Assembly: GCA_965233675.1 (NCBI GenBank)
Contig: OZ247498.1
Location: forward strand, 3,658,001 to 3,722,000
DNA from: SZUA-309 sp965233675
GTDB lineage: Bacteria > Pseudomonadota > Gammaproteobacteria > Pseudomonadales > Azotimanducaceae
Length of the DNA: 64,000 nucleotides
Direction of reading: 5' to 3'
How positions within the stretch are numbered: position 1 is the stretch's first letter; each line of letters starts with the position of its first letter. Positions 18,325 through 27,332 of the stretch are shown here, piece after piece. The notes under the pieces are model-generated. The model made no database searches. It had not been told where the DNA came from and saw only the letters and a list, made by a program, of their open reading frames with translations. Position numbers and translations under genes: made by a program.

Positions 18325-19854
18325 GTGGAAACTGTTCCCGGCAACCGGATCATCGGCGCAGGCCACCGCTACCAGCGCCATCAACCGGAGAACACGCCGC
18401 TCTATCCCATCGTCGAACAGCAGCTTCCGGCTCTGCGGAATGAATTGCAGCGTCACGAGGTGCAACTGCCTCGATTCGTGCTGACCGAGTTCCAAGACTA
18501 CCTGCGCTGCGGGCGGCTCGAATACGGCTTTGTGCGGGTAAAGTGCAATGGCTGCCGGCACGAACACCTGGTGGCGTTCTCCTGCAAACGCCGGGGTTTC
18601 TGTCCGTCCTGTGGCGCACGGCGGATGATTGAGACGTCAGCCCATCTGGTCGATCACGTATTTCCCGAAGTGCCCGTCCGACAATGGGTGCTCAGCTTCC
18701 CCTGGCCTCTGCGCCTGCTCTTCGCCAGCCAGCCTGATGCTCTCGGACGCTGTCTCTCAGTCATCATCCGAGCCATCCAGACCAATCTGGCCCATCGGGC
18801 GGGACTCACCGCCAGCGCCGGCGCACGCACCGGGGTCGTCACCCTGATCCAGCGTTTCGGCAGCGCCCTGAACCTCAATGTCCACTTGCACATGCTGATT
18901 CTGGACGGTGTCTATACGCTGGAACGGAACGGACCGCGATTCCATCGCGTCGGTGCACCCGACGCGCGGAGCCTCGAGCGTCTCCTCAATCGGCTCGTCC
19001 GGCGCATCGTCCGCAGGCTCACCGGCGACGGGCTCCTCATCGAAGATCCTGAACAGCCCTGGCTCGATCTGGAGCCCTCAGACACGCTGGATCATCTGAA
19101 CGCCGCCTCGATCCGTTACCGGATCGCGATCGGCCAAGGCGCCGGCGGCAGAACCCTCACCCTCAAGAACCCAGCCCTGGTCCGGACCAACTCGACACCC
19201 AAGCCCTTCACCGCCAATCAGAACGGCTTCTCCCTGAACTGCGCCGTTGCCTGCCAGGCCCACCAGCGCGATAGGCTCGAGCGGCTGTGCCGCTATATCA
19301 CCCGGCCGGCGTTGTGTCTCGAGCGGCTGTCAACGAATGCCGCCGGGCAGGTCGTCTATCAACTCAAGAACCCGTTCCGCGACGGCACCACACACATCCT
19401 TTTCAGCCCGCAAGACTTCGTCGCCCGATTAGCTGCTCTCGTGCCACGCCCGTGGGTCAATCTCACTCGCTACCACGGAGTCTTCGCCCCGAGCTCGCCC
19501 ATGCGCCGCGCGATCTTGCCGACTCCAGCACGAGCTCGGCAGAGACGAAAGTCCAAAGACCCCGCCACTGCTCAGGCAACCCGGGAGCAGCAACCCGCAG
19601 CCACTCCCACCGACTCTGCTGATCCGCCCACCGCGCCGCTGACCTGGGCGCAGCGCCTGAAACGAGTGTTCGAACTAGACATCACCCTCTGCCCGCTCTG
19701 CGGCGGACAGCTTCGCGTGATCGCAGATATCACCGATCCTGACCTCATCCGCAAGATCCTCGACCACGTTCAAAAGCGTGCCCCACCAGGGCTACCGCCA
19801 CGACGCGCACCTTCCGATACAACCTATCCCGACCTGTTTGCCAAACGCCAATAA
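18325..19854 (+). CDS. IS91-family transposase
   Basis: 509 residues, GTG start. An N-terminal zinc-binding region (VKCNGCRHEHLVAFSCKRRG, then CPSCGARRM, residues about 72-100) precedes the rolling-circle transposase core. The HUH-type motif is NVHLHMLILDGVY near residue 190. Conserved LKNPFRDGTTHI and WVNLTRYHGVFAP lie near residues 345-390. A second Cys pair (CPLCGGQLRV) lies at about 455. Length and motifs fit an intact enzyme. It nicks and rejoins single strands to move adjacent DNA. Confidence 0.93.
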   Translation: METVPGNRIIGAGHRYQRHQPENTPLYPIVEQQLPALRNELQRHEVQLPRFVLTEFQDYLRCGRLEYGFVRVKCNGCRHEHLVAFSCKRRGFCPSCGARRMIETSAHLVDHVFPEVPVRQWVLSFPWPLRLLFASQPDALGRCLSVIIRAIQTNLAHRAGLTASAGARTGVVTLIQRFGSALNLNVHLHMLILDGVYTLERNGPRFHRVGAPDARSLERLLNRLVRRIVRRLTGDGLLIEDPEQPWLDLEPSDTLDHLNAASIRYRIAIGQGAGGRTLTLKNPALVRTNSTPKPFTANQNGFSLNCAVACQAHQRDRLERLCRYITRPALCLERLSTNAAGQVVYQLKNPFRDGTTHILFSPQDFVARLAALVPRPWVNLTRYHGVFAPSSPMRRAILPTPARARQRRKSKDPATAQATREQQPAATPTDSADPPTAPLTWAQRLKRVFELDITLCPLCGGQLRVIADITDPDLIRKILDHVQKRAPPGLPPRRAPSDTTYPDLFAKRQ

Positions 19855-19936
19855 ATCCGAGGCGACCATCCCGGCTGCGCGTACCATCTCTCGGCTTCCC
19901 CGTTCACCCCGACACCCGTACGACAACCGCTACTAC
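19558..19936 (+). repeat. 379-bp direct repeat, copy A (3' end of IS91 unit)
   Basis: By eye this stretch is identical to 36596-36974, with the same orientation and an offset of 17038 bp. Identity starts at GACCCCGCC inside the transposase gene and stops after CGACAACCGCTACTAC. The exact match implies recent duplication or gene conversion, and the pair could recombine to delete the 17 kb between. Confidence 0.9.
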
Positions 19937-19995
19937 CGCCGTGCGATCTCCAAGCCATCCTTATAGATGAGGATCAGCTGGCCCAGCGCCGCCCG

Positions 19996-20202
19996 CTACG
20001 CCAACTCCTGCCATACGCCTGGCAACACGAGAAAAGACCCGTTATTTTCCCTATTCGCGGTCAGATCAATGTTGTAACTATCACAGCCGTTATCGGAACT
20101 GCCGGCCGCGACGCGGCCACCGCAGAACAGTATGACAAAGAGCAGAAACGCTCCAGAGAACACTTGGTATCGTCGGGTTGCCCTGTTTCGATTGTTCATC
20201 AT
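19996..20202 (-). CDS. Small membrane-anchored or exported protein downstream of TBDR
   Basis: 68 residues from ATG at 20202, 13 nt after the TBDR stop. One hydrophobic segment (VFSGAFLLFVILFCGG) ends in a possible signal cleavage site (RVAAGSS), giving a short mature peptide with one Cys. No family recognised. The position suggests translation together with the receptor, but nothing confirms that it is a real gene. Confidence 0.4.
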   Translation of the reverse strand: MMNNRNRATRRYQVFSGAFLLFVILFCGGRVAAGSSDNGCDSYNIDLTANRENNGSFLVLPGVWQELA

Positions 20203-20215
20203 CTGATGCCTCGTT

Positions 20216-22252
20216 TCAGTTCCGCCAGCGAAGCGTCGTGTAGTAACGCCTTCCGGGTTCGTAGAACCCCTCCTCGAAGGCATAGAGTTCATCTGAGAAG
20301 TTGCGCACACCTGCCTCGAGCTGAAGATGCGTGGCTGGCCGCCAGAACGCCTTTATCGATCCGATCGCGAAATCACCAGCAACCCGCACTCCGTCGGTGC
20401 TGCTGAAACGACTGCTGCCGTATTCCACCGTTGCCTGGAACGTCCACCGCTGCGAGGGATTGAAGCTTAGATAGGAGAAGACGCTGTGCTGCGGTACGTC
20501 GAGCGGTTCAAGACCGGGGCTGGAGTCATTCTCCTTTTCCAGATAAGTGTAGTTGGCATGAAGCATCCAGCGTGTGCCGAGGCTTGCAGTCAGCATCGTC
20601 TCGACACCCCGGCTGGTCTGCTCGCCGACGTTCCGGAGCTGTGTGCATGGTGGTTGGGCACAGATATGCGGCTCTATGGTGACGCTCTCGATCGCGTCGT
20701 CGATTTCGCTGTAGAAAAGGGCGATAGCCCAGGTCAGGCCGATACCGCCAGCAGCCAGATCGTTGCTGCCGTCGAGGCCCAGCTCCAGGTTCAGCGCGGC
20801 TTCCGGTTGGAGCCTGGGATTAGGAATTGCCGACCCCAAACGGAACGAGTAGCGGTCCTTGATCGTTGGAAAACGGGTACGTTTGGAGACCGAGAACCGC
20901 CCGGATAGCTGATCCGAGAAGTCATGTAGCATTCCGGCCTGAGCATTGACGGCCGATTCAGTAGTCAACTGGAACTGAGCACCTGGTCCATTCGCTACGT
21001 CGTCTGCACGCCTGCCTTCCAGCACGTCATAGCTGACACCAGCGAGAATTGTCCAATCGTCCGCCCAGAGGAAGCGGTCCTCCACTCCCATCGAGTACCA
21101 CTGGTCCTCATAGCGTTCCTCAGGAGCGCCATCGGTGTCGATCTCACGGTGCACGTCATCCTTGTAGTGGAAGGCCGCCCGCAGGTCATGACGTTCCGTT
21201 GCGAGCAGTCCCGCTTCAAGGCTTGCACCCCAGCTATAATCATCATAGACGCTGGTGAAAGCGTAAGGGCGGGATTGCGTTGAGTAGCTCCCATCGTCGA
21301 AGGAGCGCAGCGTGTTGTCGAATGCGTCGTAATAGACTCTGAATCGCGCGTAGTGTTTCTCGCCAAGACCTTTTCTGGCGATGAAATAGAGACTCTCCTT
21401 GTCGTACTCGGGCCACTGCCAGAATCGGGCGCGAACAGACGGATCAGAACCTGCGTACGGCGGCGTGCCCTTTTCGCTCTGCAGATTCTGATAGCTCAAT
21501 GCGTACTCGTCGGACTCATTCGGCGTCCAACCCACCTTGATAGCGGTCTTGAGGTTCTCACTCCCCGAGTTATCCCGACGTCCTCCGTCTTCGACCGTTG
21601 TCGGGTTGAAGTCTTTCGGCAGCGTGAAGAAGTCCGTCTCGTAGTAGGAAGCTCCGAGCTGTGCATACCAGCTCCCGCGGTTCGTGCCGACGTTGAGATA
21701 GGCGTCACCACCGCTGGCTTCTGCATGGCTGTCGAGCACGACGGTCCCGCCCGCGTCGACGCTCACCCGCTCCGCTGGACGACGCGTGACGACGTTGATG
21801 CTGCCGCCAAGCGTGTTAGCGCCGAACAACATGGAAGTAAAACCTTTGGTAACAGAAACTTCGGCGATGTCTGCTGTCGTCAGGCGGGAGAAGTCGATAT
21901 TGCCGTCGTAAGGAACGTAGACAGGTACCCCATCGACAAACAGCGGTACCTGTCTCGAATTGAAACCGCGCACAAAGACGAGCCGTTCGTTGCGAGGTCC
22001 GACATGCTGAATATTCACTCCCGGGAGCAGGCTTGCCGCTTCTCCGATGTCCTGCCGATCGAAACGCCGGGCGTCTTCGATGTTCACTGCAGGCTCCATT
22101 GGGGCATACCAGTCGCTCTGGCGTTCACCAGTCACCTGCAGTACCTCGATGGTTCCGAGCTCAAACGTGTCCGGCATAGCTGCCGCCGCAGTCACCGGTC
22201 CAGCCAGAAGCATGCCTGCGGCAGCGGCCGCGAGAATCGAATCCCTTCGCAT
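20216..22252 (-). CDS. TonB-dependent receptor, probably ModE-controlled
   Basis: 678 residues from ATG at 22252 (GGAAG upstream). A more distal in-frame start would run through the palindromic operator and is rejected. The signal peptide (ILAAAAAGMLLAGPVTAAAA) is followed by a TonB-box-like IEVLQVTGE. The plug domain holds LLPGVNIQHVGPRNERLVFVRG (given in part) and GANTLGGSINVVTRRP. The 22-strand barrel ends in YYTTLRWRN. It imports a ligand across the outer membrane using TonB energy. The neighbouring ModE-type gene and the operator suggest an oxyanion such as molybdate or tungstate, or a chelate of it. That ligand is inference. Confidence 0.9.
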   Translation of the reverse strand: MRRDSILAAAAAGMLLAGPVTAAAAMPDTFELGTIEVLQVTGERQSDWYAPMEPAVNIEDARRFDRQDIGEAASLLPGVNIQHVGPRNERLVFVRGFNSRQVPLFVDGVPVYVPYDGNIDFSRLTTADIAEVSVTKGFTSMLFGANTLGGSINVVTRRPAERVSVDAGGTVVLDSHAEASGGDAYLNVGTNRGSWYAQLGASYYETDFFTLPKDFNPTTVEDGGRRDNSGSENLKTAIKVGWTPNESDEYALSYQNLQSEKGTPPYAGSDPSVRARFWQWPEYDKESLYFIARKGLGEKHYARFRVYYDAFDNTLRSFDDGSYSTQSRPYAFTSVYDDYSWGASLEAGLLATERHDLRAAFHYKDDVHREIDTDGAPEERYEDQWYSMGVEDRFLWADDWTILAGVSYDVLEGRRADDVANGPGAQFQLTTESAVNAQAGMLHDFSDQLSGRFSVSKRTRFPTIKDRYSFRLGSAIPNPRLQPEAALNLELGLDGSNDLAAGGIGLTWAIALFYSEIDDAIESVTIEPHICAQPPCTQLRNVGEQTSRGVETMLTASLGTRWMLHANYTYLEKENDSSPGLEPLDVPQHSVFSYLSFNPSQRWTFQATVEYGSSRFSSTDGVRVAGDFAIGSIKAFWRPATHLQLEAGVRNFSDELYAFEEGFYEPGRRYYTTLRWRN

Positions 22253-22266
22253 CAAACTTCCGCATC

Positions 22267-22292
22267 CCGCTATATTTCGATGAATATAGCGG
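22267..22292. promoter_or_regulatory. Perfect ModE-like palindromic operator
   Basis: Arms CCGCTATATT and AATATAGCGG are perfect complements separated by 6 nt (TCGATG). The half-site CGCTATAT and the 6-nt spacer resemble the ModE box. It sits 15 bp upstream of the TBDR start codon and 102 bp from the divergent ModE-type gene, where bound protein would block transcription of the receptor gene. Confidence 0.7.
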
Positions 22293-22393
22293 ACGCTACT
22301 CCGGAAAAACCCGCAGGTCAACGGGTCGGTCGATCAGCGGATGAAAGTCACCCGCTGACACGCTAATGTCATAGGGGTGAACAGTGGCTGACG

Positions 22394-22753
22394 ATGATGG
22401 AACGAACTTCGCAACGTGCTACAGCACACCTGAGCATCCGCATCGACCTCGCGAACGGCCGATTCGGGCCTGGCAAGGCAGCTTTGTTGCGCGCAATCGC
22501 CGAAACCGGATCTATCTCTGCCGCTGCCAAGCAGCTGGGAATGTCCTATGCTCGTGCCTGGCACCTCACCGAGGACATGAAATCGAGCTTTCGCGAAAGC
22601 CCTATCGAAACATTCGCCGGCGGTAGCCGCCGAGGCGGCGCGAAACTCACGCCAATCGGCGAACAAGTACTCTCGCTTTACGAAGTGATCACTGCCGACG
22701 CCGAACGAGCTGCCGCAGAAGGGTTAGCAGCTATCGACGCCATCTGTCGTTGA
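22394..22753 (+). CDS. ModE-type winged-helix regulator (DNA-binding domain only)
   Basis: 119 residues. Residues 12-100 match the ModE N-terminal LysR-like helix-turn-helix (FGPGKAALLRAIAETGSISA, AAKQLGMSYARAWHL, then a GGxxGGGAxLT-like wing seen here as GGSRRGGAKLTPIG). The C-terminal molybdate-binding MOP domains of full ModE are absent, so it either senses through another partner or represses constitutively. It is divergent from the TBDR gene with a palindrome between them. Single-domain ModE homologues are known; direct metal sensing is not shown. Confidence 0.88.
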   Translation: MMERTSQRATAHLSIRIDLANGRFGPGKAALLRAIAETGSISAAAKQLGMSYARAWHLTEDMKSSFRESPIETFAGGSRRGGAKLTPIGEQVLSLYEVITADAERAAAEGLAAIDAICR

Positions 22754-23046
22754 GACTTGCTGAATGTCGTCCATACGCCTGCGAGTAACCGCACCAACTC
22801 GAGCGCACTCATCCAGCTTGAACAGCTCCCGAAGAAAGTTCCGGGCTCGCGTTCTTCCTCGTTAGAAGGAAAAATCCTCATAGCTTGCCTTTGACAGCAT
22901 GCGGACGAGTTCACCGGCGGCGGATACCACTATCTCTCTTTAGCACCTTATCATCCGCCTTCTCCCTTCGAGAGCCGATACTCCCCGAACTGCCCCTTCC
23001 CGGCAATCGATGAGCGTGAATCCGCTCCCGAACCGATTGATCCTGT

Positions 23047-23700
23047 CTACGAGAACCTTTGCATCACCACGCGCAGAGAACAGGCACTTCTAATCAAATT
23101 CCAAACCCATCTGCAGTCGGCAACTGCCATCTTCGCCAACTCCATACCGCCGTCTGCAAGTGCCGATTCCAGTTCATCCAGCGACTTCCAGAAGTCCGGC
23201 GCCTTTTGTTCGAACAGATCACGGACGACTGCTTCGACATCGCGTCGTTGGGGTGCCATCTGTTCCATGGCGGCCTTCCCTTTCTCTGTGAGCGATACCT
23301 GGCTTACCCCCGCGTCTTCAGCACTGTTGGCAACAACGGCCAGGTCTGCCCCTACGAGGCGCCGAACCACCTGACTCACCGCCGCATGGGAGTGACCGAT
23401 TGCTTCGGCAAGCGCCAATACGGGCATGGAATCGCGCTCGGCAAGCATCGCGCAGACCGGAAACCAACGTGGATCCAGCGGAACCTCGTATAGCCGGTAA
23501 ACGAGCGCCGCGTCCCGTTTGAACAGGGCGGCCAGACGACGCAATCGGCTGCCGAGCGCGACGGCAGCGACATCACTGCCGCTCGCCGCTTTGGGTTCTC
23601 GATGGGAAACTAGAGGCCAGCTCTCGTACCGCTCAGCCAACCGGCTGACAGCCAGCGCCAGAATCGGTAGGGCGCGCATCGAAAACGATCCGAATCGCAC
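23047..23700 (-). CDS. MarR-family transcriptional regulator
   Basis: 217 residues. Residues about 48-165 form a MarR winged helix (LGSRLRRLAALFKRDAALVY, LALAEAIGHSHAAVSQVVRR, VSLTEKGKAAM). The N-terminal pattern up to DPRWFPVCAML matches regulators that often carry a C-terminal GNAT acetyltransferase, but that domain is missing and the chain ends after a helical tail. The start is uncertain: GTG at 23700 or ATG at 23679. No obvious target gene adjoins it. Confidence 0.75.
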   Translation of the reverse strand: MRFGSFSMRALPILALAVSRLAERYESWPLVSHREPKAASGSDVAAVALGSRLRRLAALFKRDAALVYRLYEVPLDPRWFPVCAMLAERDSMPVLALAEAIGHSHAAVSQVVRRLVGADLAVVANSAEDAGVSQVSLTEKGKAAMEQMAPQRRDVEAVVRDLFEQKAPDFWKSLDELESALADGGMELAKMAVADCRWVWNLIRSACSLRVVMQRFS

Positions 23701-23979
23701 CTATGGGGATGCCGGGATCCGTAGGACGCGAGACAGATTGTCACTCGACATCCGCGGATCGACACCAATCTGGATCCTTCCCATTGTGGATCTACTAAGC
23801 GTTGTTGTGGGCAGCTTGTTGCTACAGCACGCTCGCAAGCTATTGATCTCAGCAGAGCGCCTCGAGTCGCGGGGCCGTTCGTGTTTCCTCTTGTTCGCAA
23901 TCGTCACAATCGCTTGCAAAAGGATAACGGGGGTGGCTCAGCGCTTCCAAGCCACCTGAAAATTACGGAAAGAGCGGTG

Positions 23980-24049
23980 CATGACCGTTTTACACGGTGC
24001 AATACGGCTTCGCGTAGAATCTCAGGAGCACGCAGGATGTAAACGGTCA
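23980..24049. promoter_or_regulatory. Inverted repeat upstream of CadC-like gene
   Basis: ATGACCGTTT (23980-23989) and AAACGGTCAT (24040-24049) are exact complements 50 nt apart, ending 31 bp before the start codon at 24081. The spacing suits two sites for a looping or autoregulating DNA-binding protein rather than a terminator. Its role is inferred from position. Confidence 0.4.
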
Positions 24050-24080
24050 TCCCGATGTTTTCTACCCGACAACCGACCAC

Positions 24081-25970
24081 ATGAATGCAGGCAACGCCGG
24101 ATTCTGGCTGAACGACGTCTTCGTGAATACGTCCGAGCGACGTATCATGGTGGGCGATCGCCTCGGCAAGGTGGAACCGAAGGCGATGGCCGTTCTCGTG
24201 GTGCTGGCCGACAATCCGGGAACGGTCGTGACCAGATCGGCGCTGTTCGACGCGGTCTGGCCGGGTGCACAGGTCAGCGACGAGGTGCTCTCCCGCTGCA
24301 TCTACCAACTCCGACGAGCCTTGTCGGACAACAGTACAGAGCCTGAGTACATCGAAACCATACCCAAGGAAGGGTATCGACTGCTCATTCAGCCAACCCG
24401 CGAGCATCACTCGGACATCGCAGCCGAGGCGCCGGCCCGCAGAACAGCCGTCGGTCTCTGGCTGATCCCCATCATCGCCGCCATCGGGTTCGCCTCGGTA
24501 TTCATCTTCCGTGGACCGCCCGGGCTTCCACAGCCCTGGGTGACGGTGACGCCGATCACAGTGAGCCCGGACGACGTTTCGCTGGCCGTTCTGGGGCTGG
24601 CATTGAACGATCGGCTCCGTGCGGCGGTGGCAGAACTCGACGGCAGCGGCGGGGTGCGCATCGAATGGCGTCCCGGCAGCGAAATCCCTGTAGAGCTCAA
24701 TCCCGACGGTCCGCAGTACATCGTGCACGGCCGACTCACCGAGAACCCCGGGGAACCGAACGTACTGCTGAGTCTCTACATAGACAACCTGGGCGGCGAT
24801 GAACGCGTCACATCACCGCTGAACGTGTTCGAGGTGCCCCGCATCGGTATCGATACGCCTATTCCACGAGTAGAGGCATATCGTGAAGCGATCATCGATC
24901 GTCTCCGCTACTACCTCACCGTCGAGCTCCCGTTTATCCACTACGAATTCAGTCCGGTCGAGATGGAGGCGTTCCGGCTGATCATGTATGCCGACTGGGA
25001 ACTCTATTCGGGAAAAGACTGCGGGATCGGCGCGCGGCCGTTGCTGGAACGTGCGACGGACCTGAGCCCCGATACGCCGCGCGGATGGGCTCAGCTCGCC
25101 GAGGCGCACTGGGCCCAGGTCTGGGGCTGCGGCAAGGACGGGTCCCACATCGCAGCCGCCAGAGCTGCCTTGGCTAAATCGCTTGAGATCGACCCGGACT
25201 ACGTCGCCGCCCACTACCTGCAGGCCATCATCGATACGGAAACCGGGAACGTGGAAAATGCCTGGTCGGCGCTGCAACCACGGCTCGCAGAAGCACCAGA
25301 CGACAAGTATTTAGCCTATGCCGCCATGGAAATGCTCGTGTATGCCGGTTTCCTCAGCGAATCGACGGCACTCGTCGAGGATATGATGCTTCGGGATCCG
25401 CTTGCGCTATCGGCAGACATGGTGGACCTGCCCCTCAGCCTGTTGTACGCAGGTGACTACGAGACCTTTCTGGCGCTCGCACCTACCAAGCCCATCGACT
25501 TCATGCGTTATCATCGCGCGCTGGCTTTCGCCATGACGGACAGAAAGGATCGGGCTTCAGCGCTGCTCGCCCGCGTACGGACCGATGAGAGCCGGAGCGT
25601 GTTCACCGACTACGCAGCAGCGCTCGAAGCCTGGCTTGCCGACGATCCGGATACGATCCTGGCGATCGTGGAAACAATCCGGGCGCGCCGGGAGCATGCA
25701 GAACCGGTGGTCGGCGCCGCGGCTTTCCGCGAAGCACAACTCCTCGCGCTGGCCGGCGCAGAGGAGATGGCAGAAGCAGCCGTCGCCCAGGCGGTGGACG
25801 CCGGCTTCTTCTGCGTCACCTGCTTCCGTACCGCCGTAAGCTTCAACAGGCTGACTGGCCGCCGCGAATTCGAGGCAGCGCTCGAACGCGCCGAGTCGCG
25901 GCATCGGGCGTTCGCGAAACGGTTCGGACTACCGCCGCAACTGCCTATCGACTCCGAAACGGCCTTCTGA
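24081..25970 (+). CDS. CadC-like membrane transcriptional regulator with TPR-type C-terminus
   Basis: 629 residues. Winged helix at residues 8-108 (VEPKAMAVLVVLADNPG, YIETIPKEGYRLLI), one membrane span at about 128-148 (LWLIPIIAAIGFASVFIF), then a periplasmic part with TPR-like helices (RATDLSPDTPRGWAQLAEAH, AAARAALAKSLEIDPDYVAA). It is a paralogue of the regulator at 7581-9431, but the segment after the membrane span differs. It precedes three secreted proteins on the same strand and may control them. The signal is unknown. Confidence 0.87.
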   Translation: MNAGNAGFWLNDVFVNTSERRIMVGDRLGKVEPKAMAVLVVLADNPGTVVTRSALFDAVWPGAQVSDEVLSRCIYQLRRALSDNSTEPEYIETIPKEGYRLLIQPTREHHSDIAAEAPARRTAVGLWLIPIIAAIGFASVFIFRGPPGLPQPWVTVTPITVSPDDVSLAVLGLALNDRLRAAVAELDGSGGVRIEWRPGSEIPVELNPDGPQYIVHGRLTENPGEPNVLLSLYIDNLGGDERVTSPLNVFEVPRIGIDTPIPRVEAYREAIIDRLRYYLTVELPFIHYEFSPVEMEAFRLIMYADWELYSGKDCGIGARPLLERATDLSPDTPRGWAQLAEAHWAQVWGCGKDGSHIAAARAALAKSLEIDPDYVAAHYLQAIIDTETGNVENAWSALQPRLAEAPDDKYLAYAAMEMLVYAGFLSESTALVEDMMLRDPLALSADMVDLPLSLLYAGDYETFLALAPTKPIDFMRYHRALAFAMTDRKDRASALLARVRTDESRSVFTDYAAALEAWLADDPDTILAIVETIRARREHAEPVVGAAAFREAQLLALAGAEEMAEAAVAQAVDAGFFCVTCFRTAVSFNRLTGRREFEAALERAESRHRAFAKRFGLPPQLPIDSETAF

Positions 25971-26089
25971 CGCGCAACAGACCGCGCGACAGCAAGGCCA
26001 CAGAGACTTCCCTCAGGTTTCCATCATGGCCTGCAGACCCCTCTCGTTCCACAGTCCTGCATCGAACCAAGGATTGAGATGCAGACGTG

Positions 26090-27316
26090 ATGCGGATGAT
26101 ATTGCCAAGGAAGCTGATCATGAGCCTCGGGATAATCGGATCTGCCTTTATCGTCGGCGGCTGTGGGGGCGGGGGCGGTGACGGCAGCGGCAACGCGCAG
26201 AACACACCACCGCCGCCGCCACCGCCTCCCGCCAGCATCGCAGGCGTGTTCAAAGACGCTAACGTGCAGGGACTGTCCTACACCTCCGGTGGAGAAAGCG
26301 GCATCACCGACGGGAACGGGTCGTTCGACTGCGAAACATCGACGAGCGTCGCATTCTCGATCGGCGCCATCCAACTCGGCAGCACCGACTGCGCGACCCT
26401 CGTCATGCCCCAGCACCTCGCCGGAAGCGGCAGCCTGACGGATGCGGAAGCGTTGAACCTCACTCGCTTCCTTCTGATGCTCGACATGGACGGCGACCCG
26501 GTAAACGGCATCCGGATCTCCGAAGCCGTGCAGGAGGTGGCGGAGACCTGGCCGCAACCGGATTTCACCACGGGTGATCTGGACGCGGAGCTCGCGGGCA
26601 TCATCTCCGATTCATTCAGCGTGGATCAGACGATGCACGATCTGCCGGATGCGGCCGAAGCGCTCATGCACGTGCAGGCAACCGCCGCCTGTGCCTACAG
26701 CGGCGCTTTTCGAGGCAGCATGTCCGGAGATCTGTCCGGTGCGTTCGCGCTCGTCATCGGTTTCCCCGGGCTCAGCAACACACCGTTCCGGCCGGATAGC
26801 GCTGGCTGGGTGGCCTTCGACAGCGAAGAGGAATTCTTCGCGGGGGGCGGCGGCTCTAATTCCGTCACCTACGCGGCACGCCCTGTGATCGATCACTCGG
26901 GACCCAATCTCGCGGGTCCGTTCGACGGCACCTTCGAGACACCCGACCATATAACCGGCCGCTGGGAATCGGCAGCGAACGGGGTCAACGGCACCTATAC
27001 GGTGGACCGGATCGACACGAACACCGACACCTGGCGGCTGATGGGAACCATAGCCGGTGCGGACATCGACGGGGTGGTAGCGCTTGGTCTGACGGGCAAC
27101 GTCATCTCCGGCGAGGCATTCGAAGTATTTGAGGGGCAGACCTACGGCATCAGCGGCACCCTCGACGGTGACAGCGTCAGCCTGACCGCCACGGGCGGCG
27201 GCGAGACCATCCAGGCGAGCGGCACGCTCACCCGGGACGCGTTCGGAGATCCAATGGCACTGAGTGTCAGCTTCACGAATGGTGCACTCAACGCCGCCGC
27301 CTGCCGGCTCAACTGA
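26090..27316 (+). CDS. Lipoprotein with proline linker and beta-rich C-terminus
   Basis: 408 residues from ATG 26090; GTG 26087 and ATG 26096 are alternatives. The signal ends in the lipobox VGGC, followed by a Gly-rich stretch and eight prolines, a flexible tether typical of surface or periplasmic lipoproteins. Residues about 50-180 resemble the adhesin-type start GxFxDxNVQGLSY with a GITDGNGSF strand. The remaining beta-rich region (GRWESAANGVNGTYTVDR) has no recognised family. It is the first of three consecutive secreted-protein genes. Confidence 0.75.
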   Translation: MRMILPRKLIMSLGIIGSAFIVGGCGGGGGDGSGNAQNTPPPPPPPPASIAGVFKDANVQGLSYTSGGESGITDGNGSFDCETSTSVAFSIGAIQLGSTDCATLVMPQHLAGSGSLTDAEALNLTRFLLMLDMDGDPVNGIRISEAVQEVAETWPQPDFTTGDLDAELAGIISDSFSVDQTMHDLPDAAEALMHVQATAACAYSGAFRGSMSGDLSGAFALVIGFPGLSNTPFRPDSAGWVAFDSEEEFFAGGGGSNSVTYAARPVIDHSGPNLAGPFDGTFETPDHITGRWESAANGVNGTYTVDRIDTNTDTWRLMGTIAGADIDGVVALGLTGNVISGEAFEVFEGQTYGISGTLDGDSVSLTATGGGETIQASGTLTRDAFGDPMALSVSFTNGALNAAACRLN

Positions 27317-27332
27317 AACAGGATTGGATAGC

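Larger units (their letters stand above)
18200..19936 (+). mobile_element. IS91-family element, approximate extent
   Basis: A complete IS91-type transposase gene with flanks that recur elsewhere: its left part is related to 39380-39650, and its last 379 bp are repeated exactly at 36596-36974. IS91 elements move by rolling-circle replication and have no inverted repeats, so the ends given here come only from the shared sequence and are approximate. Confidence 0.6.

Noticed and set aside
22253..22321. Upstream extension of the TBDR coding region
   Set aside because: It would run through the palindromic operator and adds residues before a good signal peptide. ATG at 22252 has a ribosome-binding site.
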